From the NCBI RefSeq assembly GCF_016616885.1, contig NZ_CP067102.1, forward strand, positions 6,724,501 to 6,788,500: a stretch of 64,000 nt of DNA, read 5' to 3'. The position numbers and the translations under genes were made by a program. This stretch comes from Bradyrhizobium diazoefficiens. GTDB lineage: Bacteria > Pseudomonadota > Alphaproteobacteria > Rhizobiales > Xanthobacteraceae. The notes beneath the pieces are model-generated. The model was not told the origin of the DNA and did not search any database. It saw nothing but the letters and a program-made list of their open reading frames with translations. This document shows, in pieces, positions 27,683 to 36,154 of the stretch. How positions within the stretch are numbered: the first letter of the stretch is position 1; each line of letters starts with the position of its first letter.

Positions 27683-27726
27683 TTGACAGGACTATGGCGA
27701 TCGCCATACTATGGTGATCACCATAG
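27683..27726 (+). promoter_or_regulatory. Sigma70 promoter overlapped by tandem TetR operators
   Basis: TTGACA (27683-27688) and TACTAT (27707-27712), 18 bp apart, form a good sigma70 promoter reading toward the DUF1993 gene. ATGGCGATCGCCAT (27694-27707) is a perfect 14-bp palindrome in the spacer. CTATGGTGATCACCATAG (27709-27726) is a perfect 18-bp palindrome over the -10 and start region. The two share the ctATGG-GATC-CCATa pattern and look like two operators of the adjacent TetR repressor. Confidence 0.8.
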
Positions 27727-27820
27727 TAAATGAGGCCCGCGACGGTGGCGGCGCCGGGGCGCGTCGCGAAAGGATCATTTTGACGAGCGCCAAATTGGTC
27801 ACTCTATCTGGAGATTTGCT

Positions 27821-28327
27821 TTGTCCCTGTCCATGTACGACGCCACCGTTCCCGGCATGGTGCGCTCGCTGAAGAATCTCGACGCCATCCTCGACAAGGC
27901 AGTGGCCTACGCCGAGGGCAAGAAGGTGGACCCGACCGTCCTAGTGGGCAGCCGGTTGGCCTTCGACATGCTGCCCTTCTCGACCCAGATCCATCGCGCC
28001 ACGGAAACAGCGAGGGGCGGCGCGGCGCGCCTGGCCCAGATGGACATCCCGAGCTTCCCCGACGAGGACAAGACCGTCGCGGAGCTGAAGGGCCGCCTCG
28101 CCAAGACCGTCGCCTTCCTGGAGAGCGTGCCGATGGAGAAGTTCGCGGGGGCCGAGGATCGCACCGTCACCCAGAAGCTCGGCGGCAACGACATGACCTT
28201 CCCCGCCAAGCAGTATCTGTTCGGCTTCATGATCCCGAATTTCTACTTCCACGTGACCACCGCCTACGCGATCCTCCGCCACAACGGGGTGGAGATCGGC
28301 AAGATAGACTTCCTCCGCGGCATCTGA
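27821..28327 (+). CDS. DUF1993 domain protein
   Basis: A 168-residue all-helical protein of the DUF1993 type, related to the DinB four-helix fold: YDATVPGMVRSLKNLDAIL at the start, LVGSRLAFDMLPFSTQI in the middle, and QYLFGFMIPNFYFHVTTAYA then GVEIGKIDFLRG at the end. The TTG at 27821 is used because GGAGA stands 6 nt before it; an in-frame ATG is at 27833. The biochemical role of the family is unknown. Controlled by the divergent TetR gene, as judged from the operators in the shared region. Confidence 0.85.
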   Translation: MSLSMYDATVPGMVRSLKNLDAILDKAVAYAEGKKVDPTVLVGSRLAFDMLPFSTQIHRATETARGGAARLAQMDIPSFPDEDKTVAELKGRLAKTVAFLESVPMEKFAGAEDRTVTQKLGGNDMTFPAKQYLFGFMIPNFYFHVTTAYAILRHNGVEIGKIDFLRGI

Positions 28328-28340
28328 GGCGAACTTCGCG

Positions 28341-28363
28341 GAGGGCGCCGCGACGGCGCCCTC
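28341..28363 (+). terminator. GC-rich hairpin after the DUF1993 gene
   Basis: GAGGGCGCCG (28341-28350) pairs with GGCGCCCTC (28355-28363) around a short loop. No T-run follows, so it may be a weak terminator or a 3'-end stabiliser. It lies 14 bp after the stop codon. Confidence 0.5.
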
Positions 28364-28471
28364 TGCTATGGACCAATATCGAAAGTCGAGCTTCTCTGGA
28401 TTTGCGGTGTCGCAGAAGTTATCTTGTGCAACTCACGAGGAATATTCCCTGCCTGCTGGTGAAGACGAAGG

Positions 28472-28980
28472 ATGACCGACGACGACATAGAGATACGTCG
28501 CCTCGCACGGGAGGACGCAGTCCTCTATCGAGACATTCGACTGGAGGCTCTCCAAGCCAACCCGGAAGCGTTCGGTAGCACCTTCGAGGTTGAAGATGCT
28601 CAGCCGCTGAGTTTGTTCTCGGATCGGCTCGGCAGCTCTACAGTGCTCGGCGCGTTCCGCGACACGAGCTCGTCGGCATTGTCGGCTTTGCTGTCCAACA
28701 GGGCCAGAAACAAGCTCACAAAGGCGCGCTTTGGGGAATGTACGTTCGACCCGCCGCAAGGAATGCCAAGGTCGGTCGACGGTTGGTCGAAGCGGTATGC
28801 AATCACGCCCGTCAGCAGGTTGAGCTGATCCAGCTCAGCGTGGTGGCGGACAATGAACAGGCGCGGAGGCTTTACGCGAGATTGGGCTTCCTGGAGTACG
28901 GCGTGGAGAAGAACGCTCTGAAGCAAGCTGGCCGCTACTACGACTCGGTTCTTATGGCAAATGATCTCTCGCGGCACTGA
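28472..28980 (+). pseudogene. GNAT acetyltransferase broken by a -1 frameshift
   Basis: Reading from ATG 28472 gives the GNAT start (IEIRRLAREDAVLYRDIRLEALQANPEAFGSTF) up to GAFRDT at about 28668. The family then continues in another frame (ELVGIVGFAVQQGQK, ALWGMYVRPAARN, VGRRLVEAV, LSVVADNEQARRLYARLGF), ending at 28980. Loss of one base near gacacgagctc (about 28664-28672) explains the break, since the two halves join to a normal length of about 169 residues. Acetyl-CoA binding lies in the second half (RNAKVGRRLV). It is either a young pseudogene or a sequencing error. Confidence 0.8.
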
Positions 28981-29010
28981 ATTATTACGGCTCGTGGCTC
29001 CCGGATCAGC

Positions 29011-29253
29011 CTAATGACGGTGCATGCAGGCGTGGACGTAATCCTTAAATGCCGGGTCTTTCTTAGCTTTGAAGAAACCCATCGCACGGGCCTCGTCGCG
29101 ACACTCTTCCTTTTTCTCGACTATTTCCGGATGTCTCGCCGCCTTGCACTGAAAGCGGAAAGGTCCTGGCGGATATTGCCTGCAGTTTTGCGCTTCGGCA
29201 GCGATCACAAGGCTGCCAAGAAGTATCGAAGCGCCAACCAGTATTCTCATCAT
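29011..29253 (-). CDS. Small secreted Cys-containing hypothetical protein
   Basis: An 80-residue protein with a signal peptide (MMRILVGASILLGSLVIAAEA, cleavage before QN). The mature 59 residues are basic and carry four Cys (NCRQY, QCKAA, ECRDEA and HACMH), enough for two disulfides, with a His-rich end. No family recognised. Low GC for this window. The start could be either of two adjacent Met codons (29253 or 29250). Secretion is inferred. Confidence 0.6.
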   Translation of the reverse strand: MMRILVGASILLGSLVIAAEAQNCRQYPPGPFRFQCKAARHPEIVEKKEECRDEARAMGFFKAKKDPAFKDYVHACMHRH

Positions 29254-29649
29254 GAGGCACCCGAACTAACACTGATGTCTCGCGCGTTCACGGCGAGCAT
29301 GATGCCGATCGTCGCGAACAAACGGTAGATCCTGGCGGCTACCATTAGGAGGTAGTCAAGCGGAGGCGCTTTCGGCGCACCCATGAACCGCCTCAACCGG
29401 TGACCAACGGTTCGGCTGCTGCTGTCACAAGCGAGAGGCGAGGTGAGCCAAGAGGGATGTCTGCATGAGGACGACTTCCAGATTGTCGTTCAGGAGTGGA
29501 AGCGTCTTTAGAACGCACCTCAACGTGGCGTGCCGCCATGTCGTTGATGGGCCAAAACTGGACATCAACAGGACAATGACAAAGTCATGGTCGCTTGTCG
29601 GCGGCCATAGCCCGATGCATTTTTTTCGCTTTGCGTTGATCGCGGCGCT
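29254..29649. other. Gene-free stretch
   Basis: About 400 bp between two small genes. Only short frames without family likeness or a ribosome binding site occur. The base composition is lower in GC than the window as a whole, as in other parts of this accessory block. No repeat, promoter or RNA gene recognised. Confidence 0.4.
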
Positions 29650-29946
29650 TCAAACCCGATTCACCGTCCCGGCCATAAAGCCAAGAAACGATCCGGCTAA
29701 GAAAGAGGCACTAAGCATTATTAGATAGAGAACAAGCTTGTCTTGAACAAAATGAAGCACGATCCACCCCAGCAGCATGCAAATTAGCCCGCCGCCTGCC
29801 GGCCAAAGCGCACGCCGCCGAACTGCGAGCCGCTGGGCCGGGCCAAGCAGCTCAGAGTTCCGTGATAGATTCCGGGATCGGCGAAACGATGCCTCGAAAC
29901 TCAAGGCTACCACGATCACACAGGCAGTGAGGAAGTAACCAGACAT
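29650..29946 (-). CDS. Small membrane protein, three predicted helices
   Basis: A 98-residue protein with three hydrophobic segments: FLTACVIVVALSFEA near the start, GGGLICMLLGWIVLHFV in the middle, and LVLYLIMLSASFLAGSFLGF at the end, joined by a basic loop (RRSRNLSRNSELLG and RLAVRRRAL). The start MSGYFLTAC at 29946 is preferred to 29961. The positive-inside pattern is coherent, which supports a real protein, but no family is recognised and no neighbour suggests a role. Confidence 0.5.
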   Translation of the reverse strand: MSGYFLTACVIVVALSFEASFRRSRNLSRNSELLGPAQRLAVRRRALWPAGGGLICMLLGWIVLHFVQDKLVLYLIMLSASFLAGSFLGFMAGTVNRV

Positions 29947-30131
29947 TATCCTTGGTGCCAACCGTTACCATCTTGAAGGACACCGGCGAGACAATAGCGT
30001 GGATTGATTGCCTCGACCTTAAGGAGATAGCGAACAAGCAGCCGTATCGGAGCACGACGACGCTGGTGGGCGGACCGCGTGTCCGCGTTGCTCTCGCAAG
30101 CAGGTATCGCGGACTTGGAGTCCTCCTTAGT

Positions 30132-30914
30132 TCAGGCGCGCGGCCCTCCGAGCAGCCGCAGCACGATCGCAAACAGCTCGTTCTGCGCGGAAATGCCGAG
30201 CCGCTCATAGGCGCGCTTGCGGTAGGTTAGGGTGGAATGAACGCTGATGCCGAGCGTTTGCGAGATCGCCTGCGAGCTGAGACCGAGCAGGATACGGCGG
30301 CAGACGTCCTGCTCGCGCGGCGTCAGCGCGGAGAGCGGCGCGCGCGTCGCAAACAGCGCGGCGAGGTTCTGGTCGGGCGTTGCAGTCGCGGCCTGCTGGA
30401 AATGACGTGCGACGCTGGCGCCAATCGCCGGCGCGATCGCCTGCAGCCGCGCACGCTCGGCGTCGCCAAAGCGGCCCTGCGCCGTGATGCGGTAGAAATT
30501 CACATAAAAGCAGGTGTCGTCGACCCAGATCGCGGTCGCGCATTTGTCGACGATATCCGAATCGCTGAAGAAGATTTTCCGGTAGCGTGCGCCATACATG
30601 CGCGGCGCGAACGACGGCAACACGATCGGCGCGCTGCCCTCGCCTTCGAACAGCGTATCGCGATTGGGATCGGATTCGTGGAATTGCCCGGCATAGGCCG
30701 CGCCGAGATCGCCGCCGGTCGGGATGTTGCCGACATCGAGCAGGCAACGCGCCGCGCCGGCGCGCGTGAGTGCAAACACCATGCAATGGCCGACGCCGGC
30801 CTGCCGGCGCAGCGTGTCGATGAGGATGTTTGGGAAGTCCGGACGGCCAATGGCGAGCACCGCGGGCGTGACGTCGCCGACCGCAGGATTTGAGGCCATC
30901 GCGTGGGGCCGCAT
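30132..30914 (-). CDS. LuxR-family transcriptional regulator
   Basis: A 260-residue regulator. The C-terminal LuxR/FixJ helix-turn-helix is complete: LTPREQDVCRRILLGLSSQA, then ISQTLGISVHSTLTYRKRAYERLGI and FAIVLRLL. The N-terminal 180 residues are a GAF-like or autoinducer-like sensor without a recognised ligand, containing RKIFFSDSDIVDKCATAIW. The ATG at 30914 follows GGAGGA at 6-7 nt and matches the frame; a longer open frame upstream belongs to another gene's region. Reads away from the neighbouring luciferase-like remnant and could once have controlled it, which is inference. Confidence 0.82.
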   Translation of the reverse strand: MRPHAMASNPAVGDVTPAVLAIGRPDFPNILIDTLRRQAGVGHCMVFALTRAGAARCLLDVGNIPTGGDLGAAYAGQFHESDPNRDTLFEGEGSAPIVLPSFAPRMYGARYRKIFFSDSDIVDKCATAIWVDDTCFYVNFYRITAQGRFGDAERARLQAIAPAIGASVARHFQQAATATPDQNLAALFATRAPLSALTPREQDVCRRILLGLSSQAISQTLGISVHSTLTYRKRAYERLGISAQNELFAIVLRLLGGPRA

Positions 30915-31000
30915 GGGGATCCTCCGCCAAAGTTCTTTTGGCGGAAGATAGCAGCAGTGGGAGTTAGCTGGAAGTCGGCCGAACTGGCGTATGACGCTTC

Positions 31001-31064
31001 TGGGTCCCGGCTCTGCGCAGCAGCGCAGCGCTTCTTCAGCGGTGCGCTGCTGAGCCGGGGCCCA
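31001..31064. repeat. Palindromic repeat (gggtcccggctctgcgcagc family)
   Basis: TGGGTCCCGGCTCTGCGCAG with its continuation (31001-31030) is mirrored by 31040-31064, ending gagccggggccca. The pairing is imperfect but extends over about 22 bp. It lies between the LuxR gene start and the end of the luciferase-like remnant. Confidence 0.6.
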
Positions 31065-31093
31065 CGCCGCTGCAGAAAGAACGGTCCCGCTCC

Positions 31094-31734
31094 CTACCCC
31101 GCTGCCGCCTTCGCCGGCGCGACGTTGATGGCGAGCTTGCCGTAGCGGTCGGTGAAGGCCTCGGTGTCGATCTCTTCCAGCTTGATCTCGCCGCTCATCA
31201 CGCCCTGCTTCCACGCCGCCTGCGCCGGATCGTTCTGGAACTCCGGCATCACCTCGCGGCCGAACAGCTCGAGCGATTCGCAGATGTGCTCGTGGCTGTT
31301 CTTGCCGGCCTGGTTGAGCAGGATGACCTGGTCGATATACGACGACTGAAAGCGCTTCAGCTTCTTGCGGATCGTTTCCGGCGAGCCGATCAGGCCGCCG
31401 CGCAAGGCCGCCTCCTGCGCCTCCGGATTGTCGCGCTTCCATTTGTTGTACTCGTCCCACATGTTGACGGTGTAGGGCGCGGGACGCTGGCGGTTCTGCG
31501 CGGCGCCGTAGAAGCGCAGCGCGAACTGGAAGAAGGTGGCGCCGTCGGCGCGCGCACGCGCTTCCTCGTCCGTCCTGGCGCACATGAAGAACGACACCAG
31601 CGCCATGTTCGGATTGATCTCGTAGTCAGCCAATTTGTGCAGCCGCTTGGTCATGGCGTTGTAGTAAGCATGCGCTCGTCGCCGGCCACCCAGGGCCGCG
31701 GCAGTTGCAGCTCATAGAAGATGCCGAACTTCAT
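31094..31734 (-). pseudogene. Luciferase-like (LLM class) monooxygenase with large internal deletion
   Basis: From ATG 31734 the frame starts as a flavin-dependent luciferase-like oxidoreductase (MKFGIFYELQLPRPWVAGDE) but stops after 27 residues. The family C-terminal part begins in another frame just after the join (AYYNAMTKRLHKLADYEINP), then INPNMALVSFFMCARTDEEA, GSPETIRKKLKRFQ, NQAGKNSHEHICESLELFG and REVMPEF, to a stop at 31094. A complete enzyme would be about 380-400 residues, so the central 170 or so residues including most of the TIM barrel are lost. Deletion joint at about 31656-31665. Not functional as a monooxygenase. Confidence 0.82.
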
Positions 31735-31808
31735 GACGCGGTCTCTCCCAAGTTTTCTTGCCCGCTTATTTTTTGTTGCGGGCATCTTAATGCGCGAGGC
31801 GGCGCTGT

Positions 31809-33038
31809 CTACGCAGTCGCAATTCCGCCATGCGGGAGAACGCGCTTTTCGGCGCGGCGGCCATTCAGCACCGCGCCGATGAAGGTGAAGCGCACGAAGA
31901 GATGATAGCTCGCCAGCATCGGCGGAATCGCGACGACGAGAATGACGGCGAACTTGACCAGGGCGGGCCAGTCGAGCTGCGACAGCGCGACCTGCAGCAC
32001 CGTCACAATCGGCAGATGGATCAGATAGAGCCAGTAGGAGGCATCTGCGAGATAGCGCCAGGCCGGGCTGAAGCCCGACATGAAGCGGAGCGCGAGTCCC
32101 ATCACCGCGAAGGTCGCAATCCATATCGCCGGCGCGTAGAGGATGGCGGAGGCAAGCCGGAGCGCGGCGAAGCTGACCGGCAGCTTTGGCGCACCCGGCG
32201 CGGAGAACATGACGCCCGATAGCACGAAGCCGATCAGGATCAGGCCGACCGCGAGCAGGAGATGCGCAAGCCAGCGCCGCTCGAGGAGCCGCAACAGACC
32301 GATCTGCCGATGCAACAGCCAGCCGCCGCCGAAGGCGGTGCCAAAGCCGATCCAGGCTTGCGCGTTGGTCATGAGCGATTGATCCGGCGTCCTTACACCC
32401 ATCACATTGATCCAGCGTTGGTCGAGACAGAAAGCGATGCCGATCGGGATCGCCAGAACCAGCGGCGCCAGCGGATTGCGCATGATCCGTGCGAAGGCAC
32501 GGTCAATCACCGCTTGCCAGATGCCTGACTTGTCGAGCCGGACAAATGCGCCGCGCAGCAGCAGCATGGCGACATAGAGCTCGAGCAGCACATAGATGAA
32601 CCAGAGATGGGTCAGGGGGAAATTCGGCAGCACCGGCGGCCAGCTGCGGGACCACCCGCCATTCGGGAAGTGAGACGCCCAGATCGCGATCAGGTACATG
32701 GACGCGAACAGGATTGGCCAACCGATCACGAGCGGCAGCCCAATTCGCTGCAGCCGGTCCCGGAGGAAACCCCTGACGCCCCGGTGATGAAAGCTCATGC
32801 GGGCGAAGAAACCCGCCATCAGGAAGAACGTCGTCATCCGGAAAACGTGGATGGCGAAGGTCAGCAGGCCCAGGAGCAGGCTTGGATGGGTGTCCTGGAT
32901 GAACCAGATCCGGGGCGAGACAGGCACGAACGACATTGCCGCGTGCAGGACGATGCCGAGCAGCAGGGCACCTCCCCTGAGCGCATCGAGGGCGTGCAAT
33001 CGTTCCGATACAGGTGCGGCGGTCGTCGCTTGGGACAT
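31809..33038 (-). CDS. Acyltransferase family 3 membrane protein
   Basis: A 409-residue multi-span inner-membrane protein of the acyltransferase 3/OpgC type, which O-acylates glycans or other exported molecules. The start reads ERLHALDALRGGALLLGIVLH, the family's first helix with the conserved Arg, followed by VFRMTTFFLMAGFFARMSFH with the conserved FFLMAGFF block. About ten hydrophobic helices follow, with WLYLIHLPIVTVLQVAL near the end. The ATG at 33038 lacks a strong ribosome binding site; the open frame extends to 33119. Substrate unknown. The next upstream gene on the same strand encodes an AraC regulator. Confidence 0.87.
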   Translation of the reverse strand: MSQATTAAPVSERLHALDALRGGALLLGIVLHAAMSFVPVSPRIWFIQDTHPSLLLGLLTFAIHVFRMTTFFLMAGFFARMSFHHRGVRGFLRDRLQRIGLPLVIGWPILFASMYLIAIWASHFPNGGWSRSWPPVLPNFPLTHLWFIYVLLELYVAMLLLRGAFVRLDKSGIWQAVIDRAFARIMRNPLAPLVLAIPIGIAFCLDQRWINVMGVRTPDQSLMTNAQAWIGFGTAFGGGWLLHRQIGLLRLLERRWLAHLLLAVGLILIGFVLSGVMFSAPGAPKLPVSFAALRLASAILYAPAIWIATFAVMGLALRFMSGFSPAWRYLADASYWLYLIHLPIVTVLQVALSQLDWPALVKFAVILVVAIPPMLASYHLFVRFTFIGAVLNGRRAEKRVLPHGGIATA

Positions 33039-33126
33039 GGATGAGCTCGTGATGGCTGGCGAGGGGTTTCTCGCCCGCCAATCTGCCCGATCGGCCAACG
33101 GCGCTCTCGCCCGATCCAAAAATCGG

Positions 33127-34263
33127 CTAGCCGATTTCTCGGCGCGGCTGGCTGATCTCGATATCGCGGTCGGTTTCCGGCCGGCTCAGCGCCTCGCGCC
33201 GGAATTCGGTCGGGGTGACGCCGGTCTCGGCCTTGAAGGCGCGGTTGAAAGGGCCGATCGACTGGAAGCCGGCATCCATGGCAATGGTCAGCACCGGCAC
33301 CTCCCGTTGCGTCACGTCGGACAGCGCGAGCTTGGCATCCTCGATGCGGTAGCGGTTGAGGAACGCGTTGAAGTTCCGATAGCCCAGCCCTTCGTTGATG
33401 GCCTGACGCAGCCGGTGCTCGGGAACGTCGAGCCGCGCGGCGAGCGCGCCGATCGCGAGACCTTCCTGCCGGTAGGTTCGCTCCACGGTCATCAGATGGT
33501 CGAGACGCCGCAGCAGGACGGGATCGACTGCGACCTTCCCCGCTGCGGCGCGATCGGCCACAGGGACTGGCCTCCCCGCCTCGCCGGATGCGATCGCGGC
33601 CGTGGCGTCGTTGACGGTCACCGCCGGCGGACTGAGTACGCCAAGGGCCACGAGCATCGACACCACGAACAGGCTGAGCGCGGTCGGCAGACTGCCGGAG
33701 GCGCCGGGCGCCGCAACAGCAATATCGGCGAACGCCGCGACGGCGACGAGTCCGATGGTCACGACATTGATGGCGAGCACCGCCAACCGCAGCCGGCGCC
33801 GCCGCATCACCAGATCCACGCGCCAGGTCTTGACCGTCTGGAGCGCGGCGGCCAGCGCGAGCCCCAGGACGACCAATGACAGGACCTTGCCGCCGGACTT
33901 GGCCAAAGCGGGCCATTGCGGCCAACTGAGCGACACTGCAAATCCCCAGGCAACGATGGCCAGCCAGAGGGCGCCGTGCCAGCGCCGTAGCACAAAATCG
34001 TCATCGAACGCTGCACGCGCCCACAACCAGAATACGGCCGCGAGCGAGGACACAATCGGCATCGTCCACCACCAGGACGCTTTGGGAAAGAACGGCGCGG
34101 TCACGATCGCATAGAACATGCCTCCGGCGCACATGGCGATGCCCAGCAAAGCGTTCTGATTGGTGACACGACGCTGCAGCGTCACGAGAGTGATCAGCAG
34201 GAACACGCCGCTCGCTGCCCCGCGAAAGCCGAGATCGATGGCCGCGAGTCCCATTCCGTTCAC
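33127..34263 (-). CDS. AraC-family regulator with membrane N-terminal domain
   Basis: A 378-residue protein. The N-terminal 220 residues hold about six or seven transmembrane helices (e.g. FLLITLVTLQRR, LSLVVLGLALAAALQ and FVVSMLVALGVL). The C-terminal AraC domain has two helix-turn-helix units: GLAIGALAARLDVPEHRLRQ and VPVLTIAMDAGFQSIGPFNR followed by FKAETGVTPTEFRREAL. This design puts DNA-binding heads on a membrane sensor. The start is GTG 34263 with ggaga upstream; ATG 34254 is an alternative. Likely controls itself or the downstream acyltransferase, inferred from the same direction and 88-bp spacing. Confidence 0.9.
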   Translation of the reverse strand: MNGMGLAAIDLGFRGAASGVFLLITLVTLQRRVTNQNALLGIAMCAGGMFYAIVTAPFFPKASWWWTMPIVSSLAAVFWLWARAAFDDDFVLRRWHGALWLAIVAWGFAVSLSWPQWPALAKSGGKVLSLVVLGLALAAALQTVKTWRVDLVMRRRRLRLAVLAINVVTIGLVAVAAFADIAVAAPGASGSLPTALSLFVVSMLVALGVLSPPAVTVNDATAAIASGEAGRPVPVADRAAAGKVAVDPVLLRRLDHLMTVERTYRQEGLAIGALAARLDVPEHRLRQAINEGLGYRNFNAFLNRYRIEDAKLALSDVTQREVPVLTIAMDAGFQSIGPFNRAFKAETGVTPTEFRREALSRPETDRDIEISQPRREIG

Positions 34264-34444
34264 AATTTACAGTCTCCGTTCGAGAGATCAACTTTCGCAT
34301 CGCCTTCGCGCGCGCACAATCTAAACTTGCGCTTGCGGGTGTTGGGCTGCTCTCGCAAGTCCGGGTACCGCTTGAACCATCAGAGCGAATGGTTAGTTTT
34401 GGGAGATGGCGAATCGCCTCGTTTCGCCCCTCCTCAAGACAGAT

Positions 34445-35560
34445 ATGACCAATTTCTCACCGCATCAGGATGCCGCCCTCAAGGCCGTCGGCGACTGGCT
34501 GAAGGCCAAACCCGGCCGCAACGGCACGCCGCCGATTTTCCGCCTGTTCGGCTTTGCCGGCACCGGCAAGACCACGCTGGCGCGGCACATCGCCGACGGC
34601 GTCGACGGCGAGGTGAAGTTTGCCGCCTTCACCGGCAAGGCAGCGCTGGTGATGCGCAACAAGGGTTGCGACGACGCCTCCACCATCCACTCGCTGATCT
34701 ACCGCGCCCGCGAATCCGGCGAGGAGCAGCCGAGCTTCGAGCTGTGGGACGACGCGCCGGCGTCCAAGGCCAAGCTGATCGTGATCGACGAATGCTCGAT
34801 GGTCGACGCCGAACTTGGCCGCGACCTGATGTCGTTCGATTGTCCGCTGCTGGTGCTCGGCGACCCCGCCCAGCTGCCGCCGATCCAGGGCGGCGGCTTC
34901 TTCACCAATACCGAGCCCGATGCGATGCTGACCGAAGTGCATCGCCAGGCCCAGGACGATCCGATCGTGCGGATGTCGATGGACGTCCGCGAGGGCCGCG
35001 AGCTCGACATCGGCCGCTACGGCGAGAGCGAGGTGGTGTCGCGGAAAGAGCTCGATCCCGATCGCGTCATGGCCGCCGACCAGGTTCTGGTCGGCCGCAA
35101 CAACACGCGACGCGCGTACAACATGCGGGTGCGGCAGCGCCAGAACATCGAGGATGTCTTTCCGGTCGCCGGCGACAAGCTGGTCTGCCTGCGCAACAAC
35201 CGCAAGAAGGGCCTGTTCAACGGCGGCCTCTGGCGCGTGAAGTCGCGCAACACCTCGCGGTCGAAATCGCGCATCCTCAGCATGCGGCTGTCGCCTGACG
35301 AGGATCTTGGCCACAAGGTGACGAAGGTCTCCGTGCGCGCCGATTGCTTCGAGGGCGGCGTCGAGGCGATCGCCTGGGAGCAGCGCAAGCCCTATGACGA
35401 GTTCGACTACGGCTACGTGCTGACCGTACACAAGTCGCAGGGCTCGCAATGGGACGACGTCGTGCTGTTCGACGAGAGCTTTGCGTTTCAGGAGAGCCGG
35501 GCGCGGTGGCTGTATACGGGCATCACGCGCGCGGCGAAGCGGTTGAGTATTGTGGTGTGA
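34445..35560 (+). CDS. RecD/PIF1-like ATP-dependent DNA helicase
   Basis: A 371-residue superfamily 1 helicase. Motif I is FGFAGTGKTTLARHI, motif Ia lies in FTGKAALVMRNKGC and TIHSLIY, motif II is KLIVIDECSMVD, motif III is LVLGDPAQLPPI, and the last motifs are VLTVHKSQGSQWDDVVL and RWLYTGITRAAKRL. The layout (AAA_30 plus UvrD_C_2) fits RecD2-like helicases without the long N-terminal domain. Probably works in DNA repair or recombination. The ATG at 34445 (MTNFSPHQDAAL) begins the conserved part; an upstream ATG at 34406 has its GGGAG too close. Confidence 0.9.
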   Translation: MTNFSPHQDAALKAVGDWLKAKPGRNGTPPIFRLFGFAGTGKTTLARHIADGVDGEVKFAAFTGKAALVMRNKGCDDASTIHSLIYRARESGEEQPSFELWDDAPASKAKLIVIDECSMVDAELGRDLMSFDCPLLVLGDPAQLPPIQGGGFFTNTEPDAMLTEVHRQAQDDPIVRMSMDVREGRELDIGRYGESEVVSRKELDPDRVMAADQVLVGRNNTRRAYNMRVRQRQNIEDVFPVAGDKLVCLRNNRKKGLFNGGLWRVKSRNTSRSKSRILSMRLSPDEDLGHKVTKVSVRADCFEGGVEAIAWEQRKPYDEFDYGYVLTVHKSQGSQWDDVVLFDESFAFQESRARWLYTGITRAAKRLSIVV

Positions 35561-35703
35561 TGTCGTCCCGGCGGAGGCCGGGACCCATACCGCGTGATCC
35601 ATCCGCAAACGACGGTGTTAGTACCCGAGGAAGGCTCGATCACTCCGTGTCTTCGCCAAACTTCTCCCTGTGGTTATGGGTCCCGGCCTTCGCCGGGACG
35701 ACA
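35561..35703. repeat. Palindromic repeat (tgtcgtcccggcggaggccg family)
   Basis: The left arm at 35561-35590 (TGTCGTCCCGGCGGAGGCCG onward) is mirrored by 35675-35703 (TATGGGTCCCGGCCTTCGCC onward). It follows the helicase stop codon directly and may end its transcript, though no T-run is present. A variable 80-bp centre separates the arms. Confidence 0.7.
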
Positions 35704-35740
35704 CTGAATGTGTGGCGCCGCATTCCGCAAATCGCACCCC

Positions 35741-35930
35741 TCACTTCCCCGCCACAAAATAAAAATCTTCCCGTCCCGGCGGCGAGCCGTACGAAAACGG
35801 CTGCTGTACGTGCTTGGTGTTGGACCAGACGTCGTCGCGGACGATGTCGAACAGTTTCCGGATCTCGACCTTCGGCACCTTGATTTCGTTGGAGACGAAT
35901 ACGACGAATGCCAGGGGGGACGACGCGCAG
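35741..35930 (-). pseudogene. C-terminal remnant of a caspase-like (peptidase C14) protein
   Basis: One frame on the - strand reads ...VPKVEIRKLFDIVRDDVWSN, then TKHVQQPFSYGSPPGREDFYF and VAGK before a stop at 35741. This resembles the end of bacterial caspase-domain proteins, where a helix with RKLFDxVRDDV is followed by QxPFxYGSLPGREDFYF. No start codon or catalytic His/Cys part exists upstream; the frame is lost near 35930. It is probably the tail of a deleted gene. Family assignment is from memory of this tail motif and is moderate. Confidence 0.45.
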
Positions 35931-36154
35931 CATGTCAGATCAAGTCGATCAGCGATTGCGCCGGTTCATCTCCCCCGGAGTTCCCCACCCCGCCAAGCCG
36001 GGCCACGGGATGCGGCTTTTTTCACGGACTCGTGTCTCTCTTCCCGTAACAGCAGCCCCCATTGCCCGTATCTCCTTTGTCTGAAACCGCCGGCAGGCTG
36101 TTCGCCCGCCTTCAACCGCCCTAAACTGTCAGGCCTTCCGAAAGAGGATCCGCC

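Noticed and set aside
29465..29728. Open frame on the + strand in the low-GC stretch
   Set aside because: No ribosome binding site or recognisable domain, and it overlaps the better-supported membrane protein on the other strand.
30915..31583. N-terminal extension of the LuxR-type gene
   Set aside because: The extension reads through the other frame of the luciferase-like remnant and lacks coding character; ATG 30914 with GGAGGA is a good start.
32503..33081. Alternative frames inside the acyltransferase gene
   Set aside because: They are shadows; the chosen frame has the hydrophobic pattern and the conserved first-helix motif.
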